64,000 bases of DNA from Histomonas meleagridis (taxonomy: Eukaryota > Parabasalia > Tritrichomonadida > Dientamoebidae): assembly GCA_020186115.1 (NCBI GenBank), contig WSYJ01000060.1, forward strand, positions 1,364,001 through 1,428,000. The letters run 5' to 3'. Position numbers and translations under genes: made by a program. Within the stretch, counting starts at the first letter, position 1; each line of letters begins with the position of its first letter. This document shows, in pieces, positions 29,289 to 39,465 of the stretch. The notes beneath the pieces are model-generated. The model worked only from the letters and a program-made list of their open reading frames with translations. It did no database searches and was not told the origin of the DNA.

Positions 29289-30695
29289 TCACTGGCTCAT
29301 ATCGAATATATTAGCGGCGTTTCCGTCTATTTTCACTGCTTTACACAACTTTTCCACTTTTTCTTTTTCGCAATTTTCCACCAAAACTTTTCTAGTTAGC
29401 GTAACGAACTCCTCCAAAATCTGCTTTTCATTTTCATCCAATTCGCCATCAGCCATTGTACAAAATGCGTCGATGACGAAGTCCATTTCTTCACCTTTCG
29501 GGAACATGCCTAACAATTCGAATGCGGCTTTTCGTACGCTATAAACGTGATCGCATCCCATTGCAATTACGAATTTCGCGAACTCGAACATGTACTGCTT
29601 ATTATTTATAACCTCTTCTTTCTTAAGCAACTCTTTTGCTATTTGTATTGCGTTAAACCGCGTGCGCCAATTACCTTTTTCATTCATGCGCGGAAATATT
29701 AACTTGGTTAAAATGTTACTAATGTCTAATGACGCAATGTTTTCAATGGTGCTCTGCTTCAAGATTTCTTTAGATTCCTTAAGCATGAGCGATAAGAAGT
29801 CGTACGGAATGGAACTGAACTTTTTGAGATTGTCAAAATTGACACAGTTCAGTTCGCAGCCAACTGCGCCCGTGCCCTCGAGCTTCGGGAGGACCTCCTC
29901 GAAGTAGGGGGAAGCCAGCGCGACGGAGGCAGCGAGGGATGAGATGGAGTCAGTTTCAAGAAGGCGGATTAAGAGATCTTTGCTTATCATCTCGGGCGGA
30001 AGTTTACAGATGCGACTTAGAACGCTTGGGCTTTGCTCGTTAAGAAGATGTATGGCAAAACATTCTTCGTTGGCATCAATTTTGTGGGTTTCAAGGGCAT
30101 TAATGGCTGATATATGTGAGCTATCACTTGGGCAGAGAAAGGCATTAATGATGTATTTGCGAGCAAGATCGGGATGTAGAATGCTAAGAATCTCGGATAT
30201 GTTGGATAAATCTGGAATGGAAAATGCTCGACATATAATTTCTTCAAATTGAGAATAATCATCACAAATTCGAGTGAGCCTGGCTAAACGCCAGAGTGCA
30301 AATTTGTTGGGAAATTCGGATAAGGTTTCTAACTGAGGTTTGATGAGTTCTGTGAATTCATATTGGATGTCTCCAAGTTCTTGGAGAAGCTTCTCAGCTA
30401 ACGTAAGGAATTGCTGCTTAACATTTTCCTCTGCTGAAATACAAAGCTTTTCTCCAATCAAATAAATAACTTTGAATTTGTTTTCTTTTTTAAGGTGTGA
30501 AAGAATATCTGGTAAGGCTTCGATTAGTTTTGTGACCATTGAGCTGATTTGTCCTATTGACCTTAAGATTGTTTGAAGTTCTTGGCAAAAGTGATCAAAT
30601 GTTAAACATTCTGCAATCATTGGAAGTTCTTCAACATATGTCATTCTGGCTAAAGGATCATCGAAAGATATAGATGTGAAACCGAAGCTTGCCAT
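29289..30695 (-). CDS. PP2A scaffold (PR65/A subunit)-like HEAT-repeat protein
   Basis: A 468-residue all-helical protein built of HEAT repeats. The best family clue is near residues 345-395: GNWRTRFNAIQIAKELL, then AMGCDHVYSVRKAAFELLG. The N-W-R and D-H-V-Y-S/A-V/I-R-x-A-A patterns are hallmarks of the PP2A A subunit. The N-terminus (SISFDDPLARMTYVEELPMI) also recalls A subunits and PP4R1. It is shorter than the 15-repeat A subunit (about 590 residues), so it is either a divergent A subunit or another phosphatase scaffold. A short block at 29820-29950 is very G+C-rich. ACGGTT lies 30 bases upstream of the ATG. Confidence 0.65.
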   Translation of the reverse strand: MASFGFTSISFDDPLARMTYVEELPMIAECLTFDHFCQELQTILRSIGQISSMVTKLIEALPDILSHLKKENKFKVIYLIGEKLCISAEENVKQQFLTLAEKLLQELGDIQYEFTELIKPQLETLSEFPNKFALWRLARLTRICDDYSQFEEIICRAFSIPDLSNISEILSILHPDLARKYIINAFLCPSDSSHISAINALETHKIDANEECFAIHLLNEQSPSVLSRICKLPPEMISKDLLIRLLETDSISSLAASVALASPYFEEVLPKLEGTGAVGCELNCVNFDNLKKFSSIPYDFLSLMLKESKEILKQSTIENIASLDISNILTKLIFPRMNEKGNWRTRFNAIQIAKELLKKEEVINNKQYMFEFAKFVIAMGCDHVYSVRKAAFELLGMFPKGEEMDFVIDAFCTMADGELDENEKQILEEFVTLTRKVLVENCEKEKVEKLCKAVKIDGNAANIFDMSQ

Positions 30696-31052
30696 TTATT
30701 TTTGGAATTGTGGATTAGAGAATGACGGTTATTTGTCTTGAAAAGCGCATTTGTCACATTTGTATAAGTTATTGAAAATACACTTAAAAATCCTCACTCC
30801 TGTAACAACATCGAATTTCAGAACAAAATTATTTTCGAAGCTAAAATCATATTACATTATCACATAACCTCGTAAATAATGATTGCAATATTTTTGCTTT
30901 TCAAATTGTGATAAATAAATTTTTATAAATCTTTCAATAAATATAATTAAAGAATATATACTAACAGGAAACTTATCAAAAGGTGTATGCACTACTTGAA
31001 ATAATTTTTTTTTTTGAATATTTTTTGGAGAGTTTTATATTTTTAGATCATT
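30696..31052. other. Divergent intergenic region with promoter motifs
   Basis: 357 bases between the divergent PP2A-A-like gene and the unknown gene at 31053. GACGGTT at 30724-30730 is an M3/Myb-like motif for the minus-strand gene. TCATTA at 31048-31053 overlaps the A of the ATG of the plus-strand gene and fits TCA-Y-T-W. A T-rich run precedes it. Confidence 0.4.
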
Positions 31053-32438
31053 ATGTTGACCGTTAATAAAACTCAGAACAATTTTTTATGTCGCTTGATT
31101 TTGAGAGAATTTATTATTGCCATTAAAATGAACAAGAAAAAGATCAAAGAAATAGAAATGATGAATGCAGAAGAATCTGATTCTTATGATGATTTAAGTT
31201 CCTTCTTGAACCAGGGGAAAAGTTCTAAAGATGCAATCCCAAATGAGTTTAGCATTGATAATTTATTAAGACAAAGAGAAATTGATAATTCTACAAATTT
31301 ATCATCATCACTTTCTGAAGGAAATGATATGGAATCCGAAGATATCCCAGATACCGATTCTTCTTATGTTAACCTTTCATCTTTACAACAACCTCGAGAA
31401 ATTTTGTCAATAGATGCATCCATTTACGAAAAATTTGCAGGCAATGCAATTCCCGTATCGCAAATTTTGAATTTTGCCGGTTTCAAAAAAGAAGATTTCC
31501 AACTTCCATCACTCAAACAATTACTCGAATTTCAATTCAGTACAATTGAAACTCAACCGCTTCTTGTTGAATCCACTCCTATGTTATATTTCAGGTATTT
31601 ATATACATTAATTCAAAATCAGACTTATGATTTTAACCCAGAATCCATTATAAATATTACTCACGAGCAAGCTGAACACAGTATAAGCTACACTGTATGG
31701 AAGCAATTTTTGCTTCATACAATTTCAATCGATTCTGATTTAATGTATCCATTATTTTCCACATTTGACTTTAATATCTTTGATTATTCTGTTTATGAAC
31801 AAAAAGGTGAATCGTTACATGATATCCTTATTATCTATATCTCTTTTCTCTTTTCTAATAAAGTTATTCATCATAAATTATTTCCACTTGTTTTCAAAAC
31901 GATTAAAAAACTTTTTACTGATCCACAAGCTCTCGAAGTCGTTGATGAAAACATAATTTCAAGTGTTTCTAACTACGTCTTGGAGCTCTTCAAGCAACTT
32001 CCTCCTGAAACCGTCGTTGGGTTCTCAATTTATTTTCCAATTGAAAAATTCGGGTGCCCCATTATCATTCAATCCAACATGAATATACTTTCATATTTAA
32101 TGGATACTAATATCGCTGATTTTGACCAACTTGCAGAAAAATTATCAGTTATTAAGAATTTATGTGACACTTTACAAAAAGTTGATTTGATGAAAGCATC
32201 TGTGATTTTGACATTGACTGAAAAAACAATTATTGCATCAATGAAAATATCTCATGTGGACCATACAATAATTGAGAAAATGACACATTCGTTGAGGTTC
32301 ATTCTCCAAAATTCTGATCCAGTAGAAATGACACAACTAAAAGAACAGATACACACAACGAGAGCGCAACTGGAATTGATAGTGCAAAGCAACTTGACTT
32401 CGGCACAGAATTCCCAAATGTTCCATTCTGATGAATAA
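31053..32438 (+). CDS. Unknown protein with acidic Ser-rich start and helical body
   Basis: A 461-residue protein without a recognised domain. Residues about 35-130 are hydrophilic, rich in Ser, Asp and Asn (ESDSYDDLSSFLNQGKSS; ESEDIPDTDSSYVNLSS). Residues about 135-440 are helical with many hydrophobic residues but no membrane segments, and the end is a likely coiled coil. The first 25 residues (MLTVNKTQNNFLCRLILREF) look unlike the rest, so a later Met (residue 26, MNKKKIKEIEMMN) could be the true start, but TCATTA at 31048 overlaps the first ATG. Stop context is TAAA. The next two genes lie close on the same strand. Confidence 0.65.
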   Translation: MLTVNKTQNNFLCRLILREFIIAIKMNKKKIKEIEMMNAEESDSYDDLSSFLNQGKSSKDAIPNEFSIDNLLRQREIDNSTNLSSSLSEGNDMESEDIPDTDSSYVNLSSLQQPREILSIDASIYEKFAGNAIPVSQILNFAGFKKEDFQLPSLKQLLEFQFSTIETQPLLVESTPMLYFRYLYTLIQNQTYDFNPESIINITHEQAEHSISYTVWKQFLLHTISIDSDLMYPLFSTFDFNIFDYSVYEQKGESLHDILIIYISFLFSNKVIHHKLFPLVFKTIKKLFTDPQALEVVDENIISSVSNYVLELFKQLPPETVVGFSIYFPIEKFGCPIIIQSNMNILSYLMDTNIADFDQLAEKLSVIKNLCDTLQKVDLMKASVILTLTEKTIIASMKISHVDHTIIEKMTHSLRFILQNSDPVEMTQLKEQIHTTRAQLELIVQSNLTSAQNSQMFHSDE

Positions 32439-32693
32439 ATATAAATAGATTTTTTTAAATATAAATATTAACTATTTTAGTTCGATGTTTTTCTGATTTA
32501 TAATAAAATATTTAGTTAATTTGCACATTTTGAAATTACTAATGTTTTGATCATTTCAATAAAATTTGATCTATATTACTATTTATTCATTGGTATTTAA
32601 CACTTAAATGTGAATGTTTTCTCTGTGAAGATTTTGGCGGGTTTTTAAATTTTCAAGATAATGTTCTCTAAAAGACGTTTAGAATAACACCAA

Positions 32694-35600
32694 ATGAGCT
32701 CTGTGTCTTCAAGTGTGAAATCTTTACAAGCAAAAATTAACGGAATGGGTGAAATTAATTCATCAGATGATGGTTCATCAAATAACATAAGTGCTCTTTT
32801 GGATGATATTTCTAATCTTTCAATTGATAAAAATGAATTACATTCATTTCAAGATGAAAGTGATAACCAACTTCTCGAATTTTTAGACGAAACAGAAGAT
32901 AAAATTTCAACTACAAACACGATGCTATCTGGAGATTTTTCTATAAATTCTAATATTCTTCAAACTTCTTCACAAACATCAATTACGGATTCACCAGATA
33001 CTGACGTATCTATGTTTCTTACTGCTTTTAATACAAAATATAAAAAAAATGCAAATCAATTATTTGATGTTCTAGACCTCATTGATTCATTAATAGAATC
33101 TAACAACAAAAAATCTGGAAAAGAAAGTAAATCTACAGATTTTGGTTTTGATGAAAGAATAACAAAATATCAAACAGAAAATGATCGTCTTACAACGCAA
33201 CTTGAAGAATCAAATAGTAAAATTACCACATTAGAGCATCAAATCACAACACTTAAAACAACAATAAATGCTCTTGATAATCAAAACAAATCACTTCAAA
33301 ATGATTTTAACAACTTACAAAATTCCCTTAATTCTATGCATGAAATAATGGAATCACAACTCAATGATGTACAATCATTAAGTCATCAACGATCACAACT
33401 TATTGAAATAACAAAGAAACAAGATCTTATGATTGAAAAGTATGAAGCTCTTTATAAAGAGAGTATGAAAAATCATGATAAAATCACCACAAATAAAACA
33501 AACACTGAACTTCAAAAACAATTTGACGTTACTGATGAATTATATTCATTAATGTCAGCAATAATTCATGAAATTGATGGAGTAAAAGATGCTTCTGTTC
33601 AAACCGAAATAGCTAAAATTACAAATGATTCAAACCTCCCAATTAAAGAAAGAATTATTTCTATATTCACATTCTTTAAATCAAAGTTAGAATCATTGTA
33701 TGAAATGAACAAAAACATTTTAAATGAAATGGATATTAAAGATAAAAATCTTCAAGAATGTCAACAAAAATGCAAAGAAGTATTATCTCTTTTTGAAGAA
33801 GAACTTAGTTTTCTCCAAAAATTAACGCATAGTTCTGATCTTCAATCAGTTATATTTTGTACACCAAATTCTAATGAAGTACCTTTACTTGATGAACAAT
33901 CTAAATCAGAATTAATTAAAAGATGTGCTCAATTAGGAAGATTTATTGAAGAAACAATTGGAAGAGTTTCAAATGAGAAATTTGAAGAACAATTTCCAAT
34001 TGATGGTATTGATACTTCACATATTTTTGATCTACTTCAGTCAACACAAATGGAAGATAGAGTACAAAATATGGTTGAAAAATTCGATATCGAAAATAAT
34101 GTTGATTTAAGGGAATTATTTGATATGTTTTGTGCACAAGTTTATATTAATGAACTACTTAAAAATTATACAACAGAATTAAATTTGAGAATTGCACATT
34201 GTGGAAATGAAATAAATATTCTTCGTCAAAAGAAAGAAAATAATGATGATCAACAAATACCAAATAAGTCAATTTCAAAATTAATTAAACATATGAAACA
34301 TGTTGATTCAAAAATTAGAAGATTTGTTGGTCATTATATAGAAATCAGTGATGATGAGTCAACTTATAAAATTGTTGTTGATTTATTTAATGTAATGACT
34401 GGAGAAATTCAAAAGAGCTCATCAAGTTTTCAAGAAACAGAACAAATGCAAAATGAAATCAAAAGATTAAGAAAAGCACTTGGTAAATCAAAAAGAAAAA
34501 CAAATGATTCAGAATCAACAAGTGAAATTGAAAGTCAACTTTCTTCAATACAATATCAATTAAATGAAACATCTAAAGAATTGGAAGTTAAATCAAAAGA
34601 ATTTGAAAACCTTCAAAAGCAAATCGAACAAAAGAATGAAGAAATCGCAAATTATAAAAGTCAAATCGAAGAAGATGAGAAGAAACATAAGGAATATCAA
34701 GAAAGACTTAATTCTTCAACAACACAAATTAATACGTTAAACAAACAAATTAATAATTTTGAAACAGTTTTTGAACGAGTTAAAAAACAAAGAAAACAAC
34801 TTGGAGATCAAATAGAAAGACTTCAGCATGCAAATCAACAACTTAATAAGTCAATACAAAAAGCTAATCAACAAACACGTGAAGAATATGAAAATAAAAT
34901 TAATCAAATTATGGAAAAAATGGAAAAAATACAAAATGAAAATGAAAATTATACACAACAAAATCAAGTATTAAATGCTAAAAATCAACAACTTTTATCT
35001 GAATTATCCACATTAAGAATATCTAATAAATCAATTGAATTAAAAATGAGAACACTTGAAGAAAGAATTAACTTAGAAAAGAAACTTTTACAATCCAGAG
35101 CAACTGCACAAGCAACAGTAATACAAGTTGAACAATCACAACAAATTAATGACTTAAAATCAAAACTTGGAGAAATATCTGATAGATTATCAAAATATCT
35201 TGATAATAAATACACATTTAATATTGATTCAATAATTAATGCTGCTGAAGAAGAACTTAAAAATTCTAAAGCATCAAAAGAACATTATATGGAAATGCTT
35301 GAAGATGTTACAAATGTAAAAAGTCAACTTGGGATATCATCAGCTACAAAAATATCTGACTATGTTCAAGAAATATTAAGCACGAAAGAAAATAAACAAA
35401 AAGAAGTTGGAGAAAATTTAAAGAAACTTCAACAAGAACATAAGGAATATGAACAAATGAAAAGAGAAATGAAAAAGGCTGAGTCACAAATCATTGCATT
35501 AAAACAATGGGAAAATTGGGGAAGAAGAATTCATAGAGTAATACATGAAACAGATTCAATTCACTTAGAATCAGACGCATTAAGATTATCACTTGAAGAA

Positions 35601-35945
35601 GCACTTCTTGCTTCTGTTTCACATAGAGTTTTCTTCTTTAGAACAGAATTATTAAGAGCACAAAAACTTTTATTGATTAAGTTTGATAAGCGTTTATTAA
35701 TGTGTAAACAGCCACCACAATATAATATAAGAGCTGTAATAGCTGTTTGTTTGTTCACAAGAAGGCTTCAAACAATGGCAGGATGTTTGCCTATTAATAT
35801 TCCTCCGCCAGATCCAATTATAAGACCAAATCAAATATCAAGAAGTGATAAAGAAACACCAAAAAGAAATCTTTTGACACCTGGAAAATATAGTCAATTA
35901 ACAACCAAAAAGTTACTTCATCCTTTAATACCTTATAAGGTTTGA
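32694..35945 (+). CDS. Large coiled-coil protein, unknown function
   Basis: A 1083-residue protein. Residues 1-140 are Ser/Asp/Asn-rich. Long heptad-rich coiled-coil segments run at about 155-260 and 590-960, Gln-, Lys- and Glu-rich, with a more globular helical part between (about 280-520). The C-terminal 120 residues are different: basic and globular, HRVFFFRTELLRAQKLLLIK then FTRRLQTMAGCLPINIPPPD. This C-terminal block may be a specific binding domain. Such plans occur in basal-body, centrosomal, Golgi-tether and cytoskeletal proteins, and trichomonads have a large striated cytoskeleton, but no motif decides. No signal or membrane segment. Confidence 0.75.
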   Translation: MSSVSSSVKSLQAKINGMGEINSSDDGSSNNISALLDDISNLSIDKNELHSFQDESDNQLLEFLDETEDKISTTNTMLSGDFSINSNILQTSSQTSITDSPDTDVSMFLTAFNTKYKKNANQLFDVLDLIDSLIESNNKKSGKESKSTDFGFDERITKYQTENDRLTTQLEESNSKITTLEHQITTLKTTINALDNQNKSLQNDFNNLQNSLNSMHEIMESQLNDVQSLSHQRSQLIEITKKQDLMIEKYEALYKESMKNHDKITTNKTNTELQKQFDVTDELYSLMSAIIHEIDGVKDASVQTEIAKITNDSNLPIKERIISIFTFFKSKLESLYEMNKNILNEMDIKDKNLQECQQKCKEVLSLFEEELSFLQKLTHSSDLQSVIFCTPNSNEVPLLDEQSKSELIKRCAQLGRFIEETIGRVSNEKFEEQFPIDGIDTSHIFDLLQSTQMEDRVQNMVEKFDIENNVDLRELFDMFCAQVYINELLKNYTTELNLRIAHCGNEINILRQKKENNDDQQIPNKSISKLIKHMKHVDSKIRRFVGHYIEISDDESTYKIVVDLFNVMTGEIQKSSSSFQETEQMQNEIKRLRKALGKSKRKTNDSESTSEIESQLSSIQYQLNETSKELEVKSKEFENLQKQIEQKNEEIANYKSQIEEDEKKHKEYQERLNSSTTQINTLNKQINNFETVFERVKKQRKQLGDQIERLQHANQQLNKSIQKANQQTREEYENKINQIMEKMEKIQNENENYTQQNQVLNAKNQQLLSELSTLRISNKSIELKMRTLEERINLEKKLLQSRATAQATVIQVEQSQQINDLKSKLGEISDRLSKYLDNKYTFNIDSIINAAEEELKNSKASKEHYMEMLEDVTNVKSQLGISSATKISDYVQEILSTKENKQKEVGENLKKLQQEHKEYEQMKREMKKAESQIIALKQWENWGRRIHRVIHETDSIHLESDALRLSLEEALLASVSHRVFFFRTELLRAQKLLLIKFDKRLLMCKQPPQYNIRAVIAVCLFTRRLQTMAGCLPINIPPPDPIIRPNQISRSDKETPKRNLLTPGKYSQLTTKKLLHPLIPYKV

Positions 35946-36022
35946 AAATATCCATTATTAAACTGTATATGTTTTCGAGTATTTTTTAATTTTTTGCTTT
36001 TTTTAAATACAAAAAGTGACAA

Positions 36023-37957
36023 ATGGAAATAGACACAACATGGAAAATTAGCACACAAAATGATACATCTATTGCTTCTTTACTAAGTTCTACATGTATT
36101 CTTTCTCCAGATGGCGTAACATTATGCAGTTTAAACAATGATTCTATTGAATATTATGGAAAAGATGGAAATAATTCACAATTTCAAATTCCCTTAGAAA
36201 AAAATGAAAAAATTACATGTTTGTCAAATGCATGCACAAACCCATGGATTTTATGCGTGGGGACAACAAGTGGTCGTTTGATTTTTTTTGAAATGAACAA
36301 TGTTCTCTTAACTTTAACGCCACGTAATGCACCTATCCAAAGTGTTAAGCTTTGTTCTCATTCAAAGAGTTATTTTACCAAATCATTTTCTATTTTTTTG
36401 GTTCAATATTCTGAAGGGGTATTTATTACAATTCCTCTTGAATCTTTACTCCAAAAAATACAAAACAAAGACAGTGATCAACAAGTCAACTTTCAAAAAT
36501 GGCAAACCAACCATAACAATGTATCAGATTCTGCGATCGTCAATTCTAACTTATCCTCTCTTATGCTTTCTGGTCTTCATCCATTTCCAGCACTTGTCAA
36601 CACAGGTTCTAAACCATTTTTATCAGTTTATTCGATATCCAAACCACAAGATGCTGGTGCTGCACAACGTGTTAAACAAGCAGCTTCAAGATTCTTCAAA
36701 ATAGCAGCTAACTGGATTGTCGGAAGTGAAGCTGAAGAAGAAGAGCCTCCAATCCCAAAGGCAGCATTTGAATACGAAATAATCGACGAGGACCGTAACG
36801 GTCGCCAAATATTTGCGAGTCCAAACGGTCGCTGGTTTGCTATCAACGATGCGAGAGGTCGTGTTATTGTTGTAGATTCTGTATTTGGACATATTTCCAA
36901 AGTTATTAAGGGTGTACGTGATGCTCAGATTTCATGGAAAGATGAATTTCTACTTGTATATACTCCATCTAGAGGAATGATTACTTGTTGTCTTATTCCA
37001 AGTGGTAAAATCATTGATGCAGTTAAAGTTGATAAAAACGGCAAACTCTTCCAAGTATATGGACCAGAAAACGATTTTGGATCAACATTTATTGATTCAA
37101 TTGGAAATGTTGCATCCTTAAAAGTAAATTATGAAAACGAAAATAACACAAACGAATACAAGTCACCACTTGATTTCCATTTCGAGTTTCCACTTTTCCT
37201 TACAAATGAATCAAATTCGATCATCAAAGAACTTCATTCTTCAGTTTCATCTGACAACATAAATGAAGAAGCTGTTCTCGAAATCATTCGAAAAGTTACG
37301 ACACCCGAACTTGGCGCATCATCAATTCGAGTATTATTATTATATCCCAATATCACCGAAGAACTTCTATATCAATCGATTCAAGCATTAAAATCGAACG
37401 TAAACATTGATACTTTTGAAGAAGATTCCAAATCATTTTTCGAGAGTTCCAATTCGTCATTACATAAAGCGAATGACATCTTCGAATACAAATGTTTCAT
37501 CGAACTTGCGAATCGTTGGGACGAATATAAACACTACGAAACCATTGAAGTATCAAATCTTAAATCTATTTTTAATGATTTCGATCTTCCGACAAAAGAA
37601 ATACCGAAACCAAAAGAAGAAAACTTGAAAATGTTTCTGATGACACCATTGAAGTCACCGAACTTCTTCTTTTCTTTTATACGAACAGAGAATGTTACTG
37701 TTAATGATATATATCATTCATATCGAATCGCGCGATGCACAAAAGAAGAGTTCATAATGCGATTTGTGATTTGGTTTATGTCTGCATCGTCCGCACAGAT
37801 AACTGTCGCAAAGAACGCGCTGCACGAGTTCTTGTCCACGAAAAACGTGAAGGAAGAATGCGCACAGGTGATGAAGCAATTGGTGATGCCAAATGGTACT
37901 TATAACAAAATGACACTGTCGTATTTCATGGAAAACCAATTTAATGATAAGGATTAA
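36023..37957 (+). CDS. RAB3GAP2: RAB3GAP2-like (Rab3GAP non-catalytic subunit)
   Basis: A 644-residue protein matching the N-terminal beta-propeller region of Rab3GAP p150. The core match is at about 260-325: GRQIFASPNGRWFAINDARG, then VIVVDSVFGHISKVIKGVRD, then AQISW, then FLLVYTPSRGMI, as in the animal subunit. In animals, Rab3GAP1/2 is the GEF for Rab18 and a GAP for Rab3, acting at the ER, lipid droplets and autophagosomes. The C-terminal half (from about 390) is helical and less conserved, and the whole is about half the length of animal RAB3GAP2 (about 1390). The catalytic partner is not in this window. Stop context is TAAA. The 3' end is G+C-richer than the rest. Confidence 0.85.
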   Translation: MEIDTTWKISTQNDTSIASLLSSTCILSPDGVTLCSLNNDSIEYYGKDGNNSQFQIPLEKNEKITCLSNACTNPWILCVGTTSGRLIFFEMNNVLLTLTPRNAPIQSVKLCSHSKSYFTKSFSIFLVQYSEGVFITIPLESLLQKIQNKDSDQQVNFQKWQTNHNNVSDSAIVNSNLSSLMLSGLHPFPALVNTGSKPFLSVYSISKPQDAGAAQRVKQAASRFFKIAANWIVGSEAEEEEPPIPKAAFEYEIIDEDRNGRQIFASPNGRWFAINDARGRVIVVDSVFGHISKVIKGVRDAQISWKDEFLLVYTPSRGMITCCLIPSGKIIDAVKVDKNGKLFQVYGPENDFGSTFIDSIGNVASLKVNYENENNTNEYKSPLDFHFEFPLFLTNESNSIIKELHSSVSSDNINEEAVLEIIRKVTTPELGASSIRVLLLYPNITEELLYQSIQALKSNVNIDTFEEDSKSFFESSNSSLHKANDIFEYKCFIELANRWDEYKHYETIEVSNLKSIFNDFDLPTKEIPKPKEENLKMFLMTPLKSPNFFFSFIRTENVTVNDIYHSYRIARCTKEEFIMRFVIWFMSASSAQITVAKNALHEFLSTKNVKEECAQVMKQLVMPNGTYNKMTLSYFMENQFNDKD

Positions 37958-38348
37958 ATGTAACATTTTCAAGAAATAAAAATACTTTTTGATGATATTT
38001 TTTGATTTGAAAGAGCTTGAAAAAATTCATATAACAAAATTATGTCGTTTCTGGCGGCCATTTCCCATTAATTTTTTTTTTTTTTTAATGTATTAAAAGA
38101 TACATACCTGATGACATGAAAATTCAATATTAAAAAAAATGGGTATCTTAAATGAAAATAATTAACACATTCCTATCATTTTGAAAATATAGCTTATAAA
38201 AAAATTTAAAATTTCATAATTTTCACATATTAATAATAATAAATATTTTTGAATTACATTATTAATAAAAAAATATGTTTGTTATACACCATTTTGTTGG
38301 AATACTTTTACATTCTTATAACTTCAAAATTACATGAAAATATTTCAC
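37958..38348. other. Intergenic region, nothing recognised
   Basis: About 390 very AT-rich bases, with a T run near 38074-38088, between the end of the RAB3GAP2-like gene and the Rac-like remnant. No ORF of note. Confidence 0.3.
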
Positions 38349-38830
38349 TTAAAACATTTTACGGTCTTCTTTCCTTCTCTTTACTTTTGTATTTGAAAAG
38401 CCAATTTTTAAAACAGCTTCTGTTGCACGTAGAAAAACTTTTCTCAAATTATATCTTACATGAATCATGTTACCAGCAGCTGATATTCCTTCTTGGGATG
38501 AAGTTGGTTCATTACTATTATTTGAGTGGTTCAACTATGAAATTATCCCTTAAGTCAGTTTTCGTTCCTACTAAAATAAAAGGTGTTGAAGGGTAGTATT
38601 GCTTGATTTCTGTATAAAATGCTCTCAAGGAATTGTGGACAAACAAGAGAGAAAAAAGAACAAAAACGTTACTGTTTGTATATGTTATTGGATAAAGTTT
38701 GTAATACCCGATACTCTTCATCATCTTGACAGTTGTGCCAGTTTCTTTGAGTAAGAAGTGATTTAACTATTTCTGTATAATAAATATGGCTATTTTCAGA
38801 TGCTTTCATAAGTGCTATATCAAATAATTT
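38349..38830 (-). pseudogene. Rho/Rac GTPase pseudogene joined to an ankyrin remnant
   Basis: Read on the minus strand. First comes an ankyrin piece (DIALMKASENS, then TEIVKSLL) at about 38825-38740. It runs straight into WHNCQDDEEYRVL, a damaged form of the Rac switch II (W-D-T-A-G-Q...). One frame over comes LYPITYTNSNVFVLFSL and TPFILVGTKTDLRDN, the Rac strand and NKxD-type (TKTD) nucleotide motif. One more frame change leads to EPTSSQEGISAAG and YNLRKVFLRATEAVLKIG, the Rac C-terminus, then KVKRRKEDRKMF without a CAAX box. At least two frameshifts and loss of the 5' half (P-loop, switch I) make it dead. Confidence 0.8.
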
Positions 38831-39465
38831 GAATAATTTCCAAAAATTATTTGGAAATATATAATTTTTATAATAAATATCTAATATCAATTCCTTCTTA
38901 CTTAAGAAGCAATTTAACTATTTCTGTGTATAAAATATTAACAAAATTTATTTAAGAATCATATTAAATTTTGTAAGATCATTTTAACCAAGAAAATGGA
39001 TTTCAATATAAGTTCTCCACAACCAAATTACCAATGAAAAATGTATAATAATAATAATAATAATAATATATATATATATATATATATATAAAATAGAAAT
39101 TTTCATAAGACTATTTCTGAAAAACTTTGATATTTCATTGTTTTTAGAGACACATGAGATTTCAAATAAAAAATTTGTCTTTTGAAACTTCAATTATTCT
39201 TTTAATTAAAATTCAAGAAGTTAAAAAAAAAAATATTATTAAAATAGCATATATTATATCTAATATATAGACTTCAATTATCATCTCTATCTTTTAAATT
39301 ATCGTACATGATCATCCTATTTTTGATATCACAATTCATTTCATTTGAATAAAACCCACCAACGAAAACGTTTTCATTTTATTATTCAGCACAAAACCCA
39401 ATATTAAATCAATCCTTAAACTATTATCTTTATCAAAACAATAGTATTTGTATATAAATGGAATT
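38831..39465. other. Intergenic region with microsatellite
   Basis: About 635 bases between the Rac remnant and the PAK kinase 3' end. It is very AT-rich and contains the ATA/TA repeat listed separately. Part of it (38831-38900) may be more ankyrin debris. No gene was recognised. Confidence 0.3.
39044..39091. repeat. ATA/TA microsatellite
   Basis: A run of (ATA)n passes directly into (TA)n, about 48 bases in all. Its length probably varies between strains. It lies in the spacer downstream of the PAK kinase. Confidence 0.9.

Noticed and set aside
38249-38596. 115-codon + strand frame
   Set aside because: It is the antisense of the Rac pseudogene, whose conserved motifs are on the minus strand.
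39044-39091. ATA/TA run as a possible centromere or origin signal
   Set aside because: Simple short microsatellite, common in AT-rich genomes; nothing links it to replication.
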